From positions 294,039 through 358,038 of the IMG/VR virus record IMGVR_UViG_3300017963_000188: 64,000 nt of DNA. One strand, 5' to 3'. Each line of letters opens with the position of its first letter. The stretch's first letter is position 1. Made by a program: the position numbers and the translations under genes. The DNA is from a virus. Below, in pieces: positions 51,189-60,248 of this stretch. The notes below the pieces were generated by a model. It was not told the DNA's origin, searched no databases, and was given only the letters and a program-made list of their open reading frames with translations.

Positions 51189-51419
51189 ATGGGACCTAGA
51201 GAACAAGATAAAGATTTCTATGATGATGACTTCTATAACGAAAGAGAAAGTTTGTTTGATGCTTATGAGGAAGACCTAGAAGATGATGAGTATGAATATG
51301 ATGACTCAGAGGATCTTAACAGCCCTGAAGAGGATCTAGAGGACCTAAAAGAGGATCTTGAATTTGACGATGACGATGACGATGACTTCGAAGATCTAGA
51401 GGAGTATGAGGAGGAATAA
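51189..51419 (+). CDS. Extremely acidic small protein
   Basis: 76 aa, AAGGAGG upstream. More than half of the residues are Asp or Glu, including DDDDDDDFEDLEEYEEE near the end. Such proteins can mimic DNA and block DNA-binding enzymes, but low complexity alone does not show this. It sits just before the DNA ligase gene. Confidence 0.6.
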   Translation: MGPREQDKDFYDDDFYNERESLFDAYEEDLEDDEYEYDDSEDLNSPEEDLEDLKEDLEFDDDDDDDFEDLEEYEEE

Positions 51420-51456
51420 AAAATAACCTTCTGGTATTATTGTCAGGAGGTGTCAT

Positions 51457-53469
51457 ATGAATATTCAAGAACTAACTATAGCAAGACTCGAATCTCAAAT
51501 TCTTCATCATAAACAAGCATATTATAGTGGGAGAGCTGAGATCAGTGACAGTGAATATGATGGTTTGGAAGATCATCTCAAAAAACTTAAACCAGATTCT
51601 CCTGTTCTGCAAATTGTTGGGACTCCCTATCTTACTGATAAGAAAATCCCCCATACCACCCCCATGCTCAGTTTAGACAAATGCAAAGATGCCAAGTCTG
51701 TGCTGAAATGGATGGGTGAAGATGGTTGTGTTGTTACTTTCAAGCTAGATGGCAGTTCAGCTTCGTTAGTTTACCAGAATGGAGTATTGAAGGTAGGTAA
51801 AACCCGTGGGGATGGTTCTCATGGAGAAAACATCACAAATCATGTTAGTTTAATGGATATTCCTTTGGCAGTGAAGGAATTTAAAGATCATTCTGAGGTA
51901 GAGGTCCGAGGGGAGATTTGCCTTGCTAAAGAGAGATTTGAACCTCTTTGCATAGAGATGGAGAATCGTAAATTAGATCGTCCTAAGTCGATTCGGAATA
52001 TTGTAGCAGGGCTTCTTCATAGAGAAACAGATATAGATCTTTGTGCTCATCTAGAATTCATTGCATATGAAGTCATTGGTGTTGATGATTTGGTTCCAGT
52101 ATCATTTGACCCACCTTTGTTCAAGAAAACTATCCGTGGATTCTCTACTTCTGGCACATATGTTCCAGCATCTATCGAATATGAGAAACCTGTGCTAGAC
52201 AACCTTTTTGAGATGGACAAAACCTTCTATTTTGATAGGTTAGTTCTGCTTGGAAGGTGTGGGTTCAGAATCCCAGCTCCTTTTGGGGTACCACCAACAC
52301 TTGAAGCAGTAGAGGCTATGATCACCTATTATCAAGATGCTCTAGATCGGTTTGACTACCTCTGTGATGGTCTTGTTTTTGCTATAGATGACATTGAGAC
52401 TCAAGAAAGTAGGGGGTATACAGACCACCATCCCAAGGGGAAGATGGCTTTCAAATTGGCTTCAGAAGTCAAGACAACGGTCGTGAAAGACATTATTGTT
52501 GATGTGGGTAGGACAGGACAACTTTCATTTGTAGGGATTGTAGAGCCAGTAGAGTTGTCTGGAGCTATGGTCGAAAAAGTGACACTACATAATCTCAAAT
52601 ACCTTAAAGACCATCGTATCAATATTGGGGCTAAGATTGAAATCACAAGGTCAGGGGAGGTCATACCAAAGCATGTGAGAACTATCGAGTATGGGACTCA
52701 GGATATAACCTATATCCCCCCAATTGTTTGCCCTATCTGTGACACTCCTTTGAAAAAAACTCGTGTCAATCTGGTTTGCAATAATTCTGTATGTCCTTCC
52801 AAGATGAAGGCTGCTATTCTCCATTGGATTGATGTGTTAAAAATCTATGATATTGGAGACACGACGGTTGAGAAGTTGTGGGATAGAGGTTTGGTAAAGA
52901 CTGTAGAAGACCTTTACAATCTCAACCCTGCTGATTTAGCAGGTATCGACAAGTTAGGTAAGAAGTCAGCTCTCAAAATATTCCAGAATATTCAGAATAC
53001 AAAAACAGTCCATATCGAGAAGTTACTTACAGCTCTTGGTGTGGAAGGTCTTGGTAAGGGTGTTTCAAAGCTCTTGATTCGTAATTTCTCTTCCCTTGAA
53101 GAGATGCAGCAAGCTACTATAGATCAACTCCAGTCTATTGATGGTATTGGATCTGTGATAGCGGAAAATATCGTGAGTGGTCTAAAGACTCATAAAGAGT
53201 TCCTTGCCAAGATGAACTTTGATATCCAATACCCGGACACATCAGCTTCTGAACTTGAAGGGAAAAGTTTTGTCATCACAGGGGCTCTTTCAAAGCCACG
53301 TCCTGAGATACAAGCATGGATTGAGCAGAAGGGTGGGAGAGTTGTTGGTTCAGTGAGTAAGAAGACTTCATATCTGGTGTGTAACCAAGCATCGAATAGT
53401 TCCAAGTATAGGAAAGCAACTGAACTTGGAATTGAAATAATCACTGAAGAACAACTTTATACTATGTAG
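51457..53469 (+). CDS. ligA: NAD-dependent DNA ligase
   Basis: 670 aa, AGGAGG upstream. Domain order matches LigA: Ia (HHKQAYYSGRAEISDSEYDG), nucleotidyltransferase with the adenylated lysine K96 in VTFKLDGSSA, an OB domain, a Cys4 zinc finger (CPICDTPL, CNNSVCPSK), helix-hairpin-helix repeats (LAGIDKLGKKSALKI, IDGIGSVIAENIV) and a C-terminal BRCT (GKSFVITGALSKPRPEIQAW). Full length with all domains, so it should be active in sealing nicks during phage replication. Phages more often carry ATP-dependent ligases. Confidence 0.95.
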   Translation: MNIQELTIARLESQILHHKQAYYSGRAEISDSEYDGLEDHLKKLKPDSPVLQIVGTPYLTDKKIPHTTPMLSLDKCKDAKSVLKWMGEDGCVVTFKLDGSSASLVYQNGVLKVGKTRGDGSHGENITNHVSLMDIPLAVKEFKDHSEVEVRGEICLAKERFEPLCIEMENRKLDRPKSIRNIVAGLLHRETDIDLCAHLEFIAYEVIGVDDLVPVSFDPPLFKKTIRGFSTSGTYVPASIEYEKPVLDNLFEMDKTFYFDRLVLLGRCGFRIPAPFGVPPTLEAVEAMITYYQDALDRFDYLCDGLVFAIDDIETQESRGYTDHHPKGKMAFKLASEVKTTVVKDIIVDVGRTGQLSFVGIVEPVELSGAMVEKVTLHNLKYLKDHRINIGAKIEITRSGEVIPKHVRTIEYGTQDITYIPPIVCPICDTPLKKTRVNLVCNNSVCPSKMKAAILHWIDVLKIYDIGDTTVEKLWDRGLVKTVEDLYNLNPADLAGIDKLGKKSALKIFQNIQNTKTVHIEKLLTALGVEGLGKGVSKLLIRNFSSLEEMQQATIDQLQSIDGIGSVIAENIVSGLKTHKEFLAKMNFDIQYPDTSASELEGKSFVITGALSKPRPEIQAWIEQKGGRVVGSVSKKTSYLVCNQASNSSKYRKATELGIEIITEEQLYTM

Positions 53470-53475
53470 GAGTCA

Positions 53476-54453
53476 ATGATGGGACTTGAACCAGGAGATT
53501 TAGTTTACATTCAAAACACAAAAGATTACATTCTCACTGATATTGCTTGTGTGATTATGGTTAACAAATCATTGCAAGTAGATGAGAATGACAGAAAAAG
53601 AGCTGAAGAATGGGATTACCACACTAAACTAGATGAGACACAAGTCATTATCAGTCGTTTATATGACCGTGATGGTGAGAAATTCAAAGAGAATGGAATC
53701 CATGAATGGAATCCTAATGTGCAAATAGATAGAATAAAAAGAAGCCAGATCCCTGAAGAAATACAAAATGGTGTAGATTCAAATTGGAGTGATTGTCGAT
53801 TACTACAACGTATTCGATGGCGAATAAAAGGCGAAATGTGGGGGCATTTTGAATCGGTACCAATTGATAGTGTTATGAGAGTAAGAATAGCAGAGGATAC
53901 TGGTACTAGATACATTCTTGATTTGTCACTTGAGCCTTTGTTCACAATGAGGAATGTCATTCAATACCATATGGGATCAATACCAAATCCTGATTTAGAT
54001 GAAGGTGTTATAGGTATGATTTCTGAAGTATTACCTTTAGAGAATTTATGGTGTGTCATACAGGAATTGAAAGATCGTAGTTTTGAAATAGCAACTTTAA
54101 GAAGAAAAGTTAGGGACTTTGAAGCTCAAAAAGCAGTAGATGGAGAACCTCCAAAAAAGATTGTGTTGGATCTTTTGCATTTTCCACCTAATGTGCTGTC
54201 AAAAATGTTGGGGGTACATTCCTGTACTATTAACAGAGCTACGGATATGAACCGTAAGAATACTATGTCCAAGATAGGTTTGGGATTCAAAGTGATTGAA
54301 GGTAGCCGCTGTGTATGTTTAGATGAAATAGAGCGGTACATTAAAGATTTCCCAGGTGACAAAGCATTTGGAAAAGACAAAACAGATCTTTTAGCATCAA
54401 TACAAGAAGAACGAAATACATTGAAATGGGCAAGAGAATATAATCTTGTATAA
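53476..54453 (+). CDS. Putative DNA-binding protein
   Basis: 325 aa, AGGAG upstream (ATG 53476 or 53479). The N-terminal 200 residues are unassigned. A short coiled coil (LRRKVRDFEAQKA) precedes a C-terminal helix-turn-helix-like segment, LSKMLGVHSCTINRATDMNR, with a following winged part. A regulatory role is possible. Confidence 0.5.
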   Translation: MMGLEPGDLVYIQNTKDYILTDIACVIMVNKSLQVDENDRKRAEEWDYHTKLDETQVIISRLYDRDGEKFKENGIHEWNPNVQIDRIKRSQIPEEIQNGVDSNWSDCRLLQRIRWRIKGEMWGHFESVPIDSVMRVRIAEDTGTRYILDLSLEPLFTMRNVIQYHMGSIPNPDLDEGVIGMISEVLPLENLWCVIQELKDRSFEIATLRRKVRDFEAQKAVDGEPPKKIVLDLLHFPPNVLSKMLGVHSCTINRATDMNRKNTMSKIGLGFKVIEGSRCVCLDEIERYIKDFPGDKAFGKDKTDLLASIQEERNTLKWAREYNLV

Positions 54454-54587
54454 ACGAAGTATTGGTTTTCATTAATGCATAAACGACTTCCAGGTCTTTA
54501 CCTTCTCTTCCATATCTCTTATATTCATTGAAAGTGCAGATGCACTAAGGATCTTTATTTAATATATGAGATGTGGAGGTTTTGACT

Positions 54588-55130
54588 ATGGAACTAGAAT
54601 TTAACGGAGAGAAAAAGACAACAAAAGAATGGGCATTGGAAATTGGATTAGCAGAATCAACAATAAGACGAAGGCTCCAAAAGGGATGGGATGTAAAGAA
54701 AGTTCTCACAACACCCCCTCAATCAAAAAATCAACATACACCAAGTAGAATACAATTCAAAAACAGCATAGAGATTAAAGAACCTGGACCTATTGAGCCT
54801 GAAATTGTTAAAGTAGAACCTAAGCATAAATGGTCTGAGAAGCAGTTTAAAGTCATGTGCGGTGTTGATAAACCCCACCTTAGAAAAGTAACTGGTCTGG
54901 CCAATAAGCATTGGGGTATCTATGAAAAACCTTATGGTAGGCGAGCCCTGATACATCTCCCAACAGGGAAGAGAGTTGGGAGAGGTGATTGCTCCCCTTC
55001 AGTTGAACAACTGAAGGAACTGGTAGAGATTATCGACCCTATGTTTGACAATGGTAAACTTCCCCAAGAAACTGAAAAGGTCTATGAGATTACCTATAAA
55101 GTCCAAGATTTCTTCGAAACTCTCAATTAA
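54588..55130 (+). CDS. Putative DNA-binding protein with NUMOD-like helix-turn-helix
   Basis: 180 aa from ATG 54588 with GTGGAGGT upstream. The N terminus KTTKEWALEIGLAESTIRRR followed by LQKGWDVKKVLTTPP closely resembles the helical repeat found next to homing-endonuclease DNA-binding domains in phages. No nuclease motif is visible in the C-terminal half (NKHWGIYEKPYGRRALIHLP). Confidence 0.55.
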   Translation: MELEFNGEKKTTKEWALEIGLAESTIRRRLQKGWDVKKVLTTPPQSKNQHTPSRIQFKNSIEIKEPGPIEPEIVKVEPKHKWSEKQFKVMCGVDKPHLRKVTGLANKHWGIYEKPYGRRALIHLPTGKRVGRGDCSPSVEQLKELVEIIDPMFDNGKLPQETEKVYEITYKVQDFFETLN

Positions 55131-55173
55131 AATTTTATATCTATATAGATATAGATAAATTAGGAGGCAAGCT

Positions 55174-55833
55174 ATGTCTATTATGGATCTACTCGATGAT
55201 TTCGTTCAGATGTCTGCTGAAACTTATGGATATCCAAATCCTCGTGATGCAGAATCTACTGATGAGGTAGAGGCAGAAGCTGAACGATATGAAGCAGCAG
55301 TTGAGGCAGCGTTACTAAAGTATGTCACAACTACTCCATTAACAGGTGAGGGATATGGAGAAGACCCTGAAACTGATGCTTGGGAGTTGCTGGATGAAGA
55401 GGGGCCATATCTCATTTTGATGACCTTGAATGGTACTGGGGTTGGGATTTGGGATGGTCGATGGGACCATTTCTTTGCAGATCCTAAAAGAGAAATCCCT
55501 AAGCTGACACAGTTTCTGAAGCAGGAGCTTAGTAGTTTTGCCGATGATACCGGTGGAGGTTCTTTGAATGAGGCTTTTGCAAATGCTGCTTGGGAAACGG
55601 CAGGCAAGGATTGGGATGAAGCAGCTAATATAGCTTCTGGGAAAGCTATTGATGAAGAAAATTATAAATATATAGCTTTTCTAGAAGAACGTGGTATCAC
55701 ATATTCTGACTACGATGAAGACGAAGTTGCTTGGGAAGAAGATGTCAAAAATTTCTTTGACTCTCTAGCTCAAGATGAAGATCCAGAATTTTGGGACCTA
55801 GTAGAGGAAGATTACGAAAGATCTCTATCATAA
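55174..55833 (+). CDS. Acidic orphan protein
   Basis: 219 aa, AGGAGG upstream. Strongly acidic with a helical start (EVEAEAERYEAAVEAALLKY), an aromatic middle (GVGIWDGRWDHFFADPK) and an acidic tail. Likely a single-gene unit with AT-rich spacers on both sides. No family recognised. Confidence 0.55.
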   Translation: MSIMDLLDDFVQMSAETYGYPNPRDAESTDEVEAEAERYEAAVEAALLKYVTTTPLTGEGYGEDPETDAWELLDEEGPYLILMTLNGTGVGIWDGRWDHFFADPKREIPKLTQFLKQELSSFADDTGGGSLNEAFANAAWETAGKDWDEAANIASGKAIDEENYKYIAFLEERGITYSDYDEDEVAWEEDVKNFFDSLAQDEDPEFWDLVEEDYERSLS

Positions 55834-55900
55834 ACCCTATAAATATCTCCTTATCACTCCAAAAAATAAATCCTAGTGTATTATAAGTAGGAGGTGATGC

Positions 55901-56308
55901 ATGGAGATAGAATTCCCTATCGAAGTATCTAGTATCGACACTACCCATCTTGAAGATGCATTAGAATATAAACCTGGATTAGTTTCGGTACGACCTTGTG
56001 CTGAAGAATATCAAGACAAAACATATGTTGGTTTTTTGCTGGGGAGCCTCATTGTGGATGTCACAATTGGGTGGGACCCTGAAACCAAAAAGTTGAGTCT
56101 CTTTCCATATACAAACCCAGCCATTTTCGTTCCTGAGCTAAACAAGATTATCTTTGGGTACGAGTCCTGGTGGGGTAGAATCAAAAATCCTGAAGATTTG
56201 AAAGCAATTACAGATGACGATATCATGAATGTCTGGTATGTTAAGGCATTAATGAAGGAAGCAGAGAAACGTGGTAAAGAAGAAAAAGAAGAAAGTAAAG
56301 AAATATGA
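55901..56308 (+). CDS. Orphan protein
   Basis: 135 aa, AGGAGG upstream. Beta-rich centre (YVGFLLGSLIVDVTIGWDPE) and a lysine-rich helical C terminus. Overlaps the next gene by 38 bases. No family recognised. Confidence 0.5.
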   Translation: MEIEFPIEVSSIDTTHLEDALEYKPGLVSVRPCAEEYQDKTYVGFLLGSLIVDVTIGWDPETKKLSLFPYTNPAIFVPELNKIIFGYESWWGRIKNPEDLKAITDDDIMNVWYVKALMKEAEKRGKEEKEESKEI

Positions 56309-56651
56309 TGTGACATGCCCTGATTGTGGGTCTTCCATGGTCTTGAGGAACAGCAAGTATGGGAAATTTTATGGGTGCTCTACATACCCTGAGTGCAAAT
56401 CAGCGCATGGGGCACATGACGATGGCACTCCTCTTGGTATCCCAGCAGATAAAGAAACCAAGGGATGGAGGGTTAAAGCACACGAAGCTTTTGATCAATT
56501 GTGGAAATCTGGGAAGATGAACCGGAGGAAAGCCTACACTTGGATGCAGCATACCATGAACCTGACAGCAAAAGAGGCTCATATAGGTAGATTTGACCAG
56601 ATAAAATGTGAAATGTTAATACAAGCTGTTGAAAAAGAATTGAATCGATAG
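56271..56651 (+). CDS. Topoisomerase-type zinc finger protein (DUF3268-like)
   Basis: 126 aa, GTG start at 56271 with a purine-rich ribosome site. After a poly-Lys start, CPDCGSSMVLRNSKYGKFYG followed by CSTYPECK is a topoisomerase I C-terminal-type Cys4 finger. The second half (HEAFDQLWKSGKMNRRKAYT) matches what I recall as DUF3268. Probably binds single-stranded nucleic acid. Confidence 0.7.
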   Translation: MVKKKKKKVKKYDVTCPDCGSSMVLRNSKYGKFYGCSTYPECKSAHGAHDDGTPLGIPADKETKGWRVKAHEAFDQLWKSGKMNRRKAYTWMQHTMNLTAKEAHIGRFDQIKCEMLIQAVEKELNR

Positions 56652-56659
56652 GAGGAGTT

Positions 56660-57109
56660 ATGTCAAATATAAAAGTGATAGATACTATTTTGGAGGTCAA
56701 TGACCAGATTTGTAAGGCATTGATTTCTGGAGTAACCGCTCAACTTCGAGATCACCCCTCAGATCTTTTAGAGAAGTATCTTGTATGGGCAAAGAAAAAA
56801 CGAAAAATGTCCCAAGCTCTTAGAGAGCAGGCATTGGAAGTAGCTGTTCAAATAGATCAGCTTTGTGGAGAATTGGGTGGTGGCTGTGAATGTGACGATT
56901 GTGCTGTCGAGATCAAGACTAAAATTGAGGTTTTGAGTCAGACAGCAAGAATCATTGATGAAAAGTATCGTGACCTTGAACTCTATGGTCCTTTCAGTAT
57001 TTTAGCTAAAAGTGCTGTGCATGATCTGACAGAGATTATCGAAACTATCATGGATAGGAGACGTGAAGAACAAGAAGATCCAAAATGGGTCTCGAAGTTT
57101 GACAACTAG
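56660..57109 (+). CDS. Helical orphan protein with CxCDDC motif
   Basis: 149 aa, AGGAGG upstream. Mostly helical, with a glycine/cysteine cluster GGGCECDDCAVE at about residue 73-84. No family recognised. Confidence 0.5.
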   Translation: MSNIKVIDTILEVNDQICKALISGVTAQLRDHPSDLLEKYLVWAKKKRKMSQALREQALEVAVQIDQLCGELGGGCECDDCAVEIKTKIEVLSQTARIIDEKYRDLELYGPFSILAKSAVHDLTEIIETIMDRRREEQEDPKWVSKFDN

Positions 57110-57121
57110 TAAGGATCTACA

Positions 57122-57883
57122 ATGAAATGGAATCAAAAGTTCAAGAATGGGGATCTATGTCGTATCACTTACAAACCTAACTCCCATCGTCCTTACAGAT
57201 TCAAAGGTGACACTGATTTTGGGGAGGGTCGGAAATATGATGTTATGATTGTAGCATCTGGTTGGGAAATGATTGATGGTGGCATAAGGAAAAGTAAATA
57301 TGGAGGGAAACATATAGCATTGTTGGATTGGACCCCTTCTGATCAGATTAGAATAATGAAATCAAAAAGTCCCCAAAGAACATATCAATATTTCAAAAAT
57401 CATGATAAGAAACTGATACAGATTAGAGGGGCTCATGTTGATTTTGTATACAGTTTAGATGATGCAAAAAACCGAGTTCTTCATATGTTTGGGGAGCTAT
57501 GCACCATCACAAAGACTGATTACAACTATGATTCTATTCCCAAAATCCCCACCCCTGATCATATCTTAGTTAATGTGGCATTTCTTGATAAGATACTATC
57601 ACACCCTCTTCTGAAAAATATTCGTGACGAATATTACTGGGAATGCTATGCTCGTACCAAGAAGAGAAATAAGTACAAATGGGCAAAAATCTTTGATGTA
57701 GATTGTGGAACCATCACAAAGTGGGGAAACAAGTACAGAGTGAAAATGGGCATGGATAGTTCCATCAGTCTAGAGCAGATGGAACAGATGCTTCAGGAAA
57801 GAGTTGCTGAGAATCCAAATCATTGGAACCAATACATGGAGAAGTTGCAAGAGCTGAAAAAGAATGAAGAGCTTAGTGTTTAA
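57122..57883 (+). CDS. Basic orphan protein
   Basis: 253 aa, 12 bases after the previous stop. The N-terminal part is beta-rich and basic (SHRPYRFKGDTDFGEGRKYD); the C-terminal part is helical and may form a coiled coil. Overlaps the next gene by 20 bases. No family recognised. Confidence 0.5.
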   Translation: MKWNQKFKNGDLCRITYKPNSHRPYRFKGDTDFGEGRKYDVMIVASGWEMIDGGIRKSKYGGKHIALLDWTPSDQIRIMKSKSPQRTYQYFKNHDKKLIQIRGAHVDFVYSLDDAKNRVLHMFGELCTITKTDYNYDSIPKIPTPDHILVNVAFLDKILSHPLLKNIRDEYYWECYARTKKRNKYKWAKIFDVDCGTITKWGNKYRVKMGMDSSISLEQMEQMLQERVAENPNHWNQYMEKLQELKKNEELSV

Positions 57884-58145
57884 ACCTTGGGTCCATGTGA
57901 TTGGACCTCCAATAGTTATTGAGGAGTTGAAGAAAAGGAGATTTTTTGTGGATACATTCCCAGTCACTTTATATACCAGAGATGGAAGGAAACTAGGATT
58001 CAAGTCTGATGATGAAGTGAAGCTCTACCGTAAAAACAAGAAAATCCCTATTCTAGACCTCATGTCTGGAGACAGTATAGAATATGCTGGTGAAGAATTG
58101 AAAGTATCGAGGCTCGAATACAATGACCAAATGCGTATTCTGTGA
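57864..58145 (+). CDS. Small basic orphan protein
   Basis: 93 aa starting inside the previous gene. Alternating strands and basic patches (IEELKKRRFFVDTFPVTLYT). Overlaps the HNH gene by 23 bases. No family recognised. Confidence 0.5.
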   Translation: MKSLVFKPWVHVIGPPIVIEELKKRRFFVDTFPVTLYTRDGRKLGFKSDDEVKLYRKNKKIPILDLMSGDSIEYAGEELKVSRLEYNDQMRIL

Positions 58146-58398
58146 TGAGCCAGCAACTGAAAAACATCATGTAGTCCCTCGTTCACAGGGAGGGACTGAT
58201 ACCATAGATTGTTGTGGGACCTGTGGGAATCAGGTACATATGCTCTTTGAGAACAAGGCTCTTGCAGTAATGAGTCTTGAGGAACTAGCAAATACAGATG
58301 AGATGCGTCGATATCTCAAATGGAGAGAGAAACATCCAGGTAAACACAAAGCCAGGATGTCAAATCGTGTTAAGAAATGGAGGCAGTATCACCGATGA
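58123..58398 (+). CDS. HNH endonuclease-like protein
   Basis: 91 aa. CVFCDEPATEKHHVVPRSQG followed by CGTCGNQVHML shows the HNH beta-beta-alpha metal core: two CxxC zinc ligands, the HH pair with catalytic-type histidine, and a second His. The C terminus is very basic (KHPGKHKARMSNRVKKWR), fitting DNA binding. It is small and stand-alone, so it may be a homing or packaging-associated nuclease. It couples to the next gene by overlap. Confidence 0.75.
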   Translation: MTKCVFCDEPATEKHHVVPRSQGGTDTIDCCGTCGNQVHMLFENKALAVMSLEELANTDEMRRYLKWREKHPGKHKARMSNRVKKWRQYHR

Positions 58399-58850
58399 GA
58401 CGAAATTTTAGAGTGACAGTAGATGTCCCTGAAGGAGCTTCTTTAGATGATGTGGCTCTGTATATCAAAGAAGCTGTGCAAGGATGGAAAGATGGTTTAG
58501 ATTCAAGTGATCCAATGTTCAATCTAGATGCTAGTCGGGTTATGGTAGGGGAAAAGAAGTCCTTTGACTACCAAGCCCTGGAAGGTTATTTTGATGATCA
58601 CATAGAAGACCTAGCTGATTTGTTTGAGTCTATTCCAGAGCCAAATCAAGTCATGCATCTAGGCAGTCCTAAGAAGGATCTGTTAAAATTTGATATCCAT
58701 CGGAATGATACTGTGCTAAAACTGTCCTTAGATGTGACAAAAGATAAGGGTTTGGGTTGGGAATGGTATGTTGATGGGAAAAAGAAAAATCATGGTAATG
58801 GATCAATAAAAACAGAGGTATCTAAGATAGAAGCTCTATATGTGGATTAA
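58395..58850 (+). CDS. Orphan protein
   Basis: 151 aa from ATG 58395, ATGA overlap with the HNH gene. Starts FRVTVDVPEGASLDDVALYI, a small alpha/beta domain, then an acidic helical region. No family recognised. Confidence 0.5.
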   Translation: MRRNFRVTVDVPEGASLDDVALYIKEAVQGWKDGLDSSDPMFNLDASRVMVGEKKSFDYQALEGYFDDHIEDLADLFESIPEPNQVMHLGSPKKDLLKFDIHRNDTVLKLSLDVTKDKGLGWEWYVDGKKKNHGNGSIKTEVSKIEALYVD

Positions 58851-59259
58851 AGGTAACAGAGTTTATAATGAAGTATCTACTCTCGAATTCCGTAAATGGG
58901 ACCCTATTGAGAAGGCATATTACCGACCTGTAAAGAAGGGTGAGAAAGTAGATGACAAGGAGAATTTGATCCGTGAAATTACTGGCACCAACAATTCCCT
59001 ACTATATTTGAAATACGCTGATTGGTACGGATCAGAAGAAGCAGGGAACTTGAGGAATTATCTCACTACTGTAGAGACGATTCAAGAGATACGAGATGAG
59101 ATACTAGAAGCTCAGAGATATAAAGAAGGGAAACGAAAACATAAGGTTTTGATGCGATTAAGAGAAGAACTCCAGGAGCTTGAAGAGGAATTAGCATCAA
59201 TCGATTCGAGTCCTTTCATTGAATGTTTGGGGACTGTTAATGATAATTTGGTTCCGTAG
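58840..59259 (+). CDS. Orphan protein
   Basis: 139 aa overlapping the previous gene by 11 bases. The last 60 residues are a charged coiled coil (HKVLMRLREELQELEEELAS). No family recognised. Confidence 0.5.
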   Translation: MWIKGNRVYNEVSTLEFRKWDPIEKAYYRPVKKGEKVDDKENLIREITGTNNSLLYLKYADWYGSEEAGNLRNYLTTVETIQEIRDEILEAQRYKEGKRKHKVLMRLREELQELEEELASIDSSPFIECLGTVNDNLVP

Positions 59260-59269
59260 GTCAGAAGAC

Positions 59270-60043
59270 ATGGAAGAAGAGTATCAAGCTCTTCTTCAAA
59301 CAGAATGGTTTACTACCAATCGTATTTTTGAAATCCCACATAATGCTATTGTGATAGGTCGATACTCGGTTCTACCATTTTATTCTGATTTGGAAGAGGA
59401 ATTGAAACTTATCTACAGTCGGTTTATCAACAGCTATGAACAGCATCGATACATAGCTGACATAGAGAATTGGTATCAGGACCTCAAAGAATACACTCCC
59501 CAGACCTGGTTTGAATGGTCAAATCTCCCTGAAGGTCAATTCATAGTAAAGGGACGTACCAATAGTCGTAAATTCCAATGGTCCCGACAAATGTTCTGTG
59601 CATCTAGGGAACTAGTACCCACTATAGTAGCCTCTCTTTTAGATGATAGTTTGATTCGAGACCAGGGAGTTTGTGTCAGATCTTATGTACCGTTACGACA
59701 ATTTGATACTGGCATAAATGGACTTCCAATCACCAACGAATGGAGAGTGTTTTGTTTGGGTACAAAGACTGTGATTGGGGATTACTATTGGTCAAATTTC
59801 CCTGAGCATAAACCGTATTCTTGGGAAGAATTACCCCAAGAAGCTTTGGATCTGTTAGAAAAGGTAAAGGCTATTGTAGCAAAACGGACTAATTTCTATG
59901 TGATAGATATTGCCGAAACTAAAGAAGGTAATTGGATTGTTATAGAACTCAATGATGGTCAGATGTCTGGACTCTCAGATATTGATCCCACAAAATTCTA
60001 TAATAATCTATATGGAATGACCGGGGTGAATTGTGGATTATGA
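59270..60043 (+). CDS. ATP-grasp domain protein (R2K/DUF4343 type)
   Basis: 257 aa from ATG 59270; an ATG at 59240 overlaps the previous gene. Key features are EGQFIVKGRTNSRKFQW (nucleotide-binding lysine), NEWRVFCLGTKTVIGDYYW, and the catalytic-loop motif WIVIELNDGQMSGLSD (E-x-N-D-G-Q). These fit the short R2K ATP-grasp family common in phages, whose members are thought to ligate or modify peptides. Substrate unknown. Confidence 0.75.
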   Translation: MEEEYQALLQTEWFTTNRIFEIPHNAIVIGRYSVLPFYSDLEEELKLIYSRFINSYEQHRYIADIENWYQDLKEYTPQTWFEWSNLPEGQFIVKGRTNSRKFQWSRQMFCASRELVPTIVASLLDDSLIRDQGVCVRSYVPLRQFDTGINGLPITNEWRVFCLGTKTVIGDYYWSNFPEHKPYSWEELPQEALDLLEKVKAIVAKRTNFYVIDIAETKEGNWIVIELNDGQMSGLSDIDPTKFYNNLYGMTGVNCGL

Positions 60044-60239
60044 CCCTATACAAATAAAAATCACCATGCCTGTACTAGACTTTGGGGGGTATGTAGATTG
60101 GCAATCTGATGGTAAGGGTACGATAGTTTTTAAATCAGAACAAGACCTCAATAAATATCTAAAAGAGATTGATAATATTAGAGAAATTAAGATGTATAAG
60201 GTATATAAATCTTCAAATTCTATAAAAATCTATACTTAG
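60033..60239 (+). CDS. Small beta-rich orphan protein
   Basis: 68 aa, GTG start at 60033 with GGGGTG upstream, overlapping the ATP-grasp gene by 11 bases. Contains MPVLDFGGYVDWQSDGKGTI. No family recognised. Confidence 0.45.
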   Translation: MDYDPIQIKITMPVLDFGGYVDWQSDGKGTIVFKSEQDLNKYLKEIDNIREIKMYKVYKSSNSIKIYT

Positions 60240-60248
60240 GAGGGAATT

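Noticed and set aside
54454-54587. Possible tiny gene in the spacer before 54588
   Set aside because: Only very short frames without ribosome sites; a small AGTGCA/TGCACT palindrome at 54533-54546 is noted but not interpretable.
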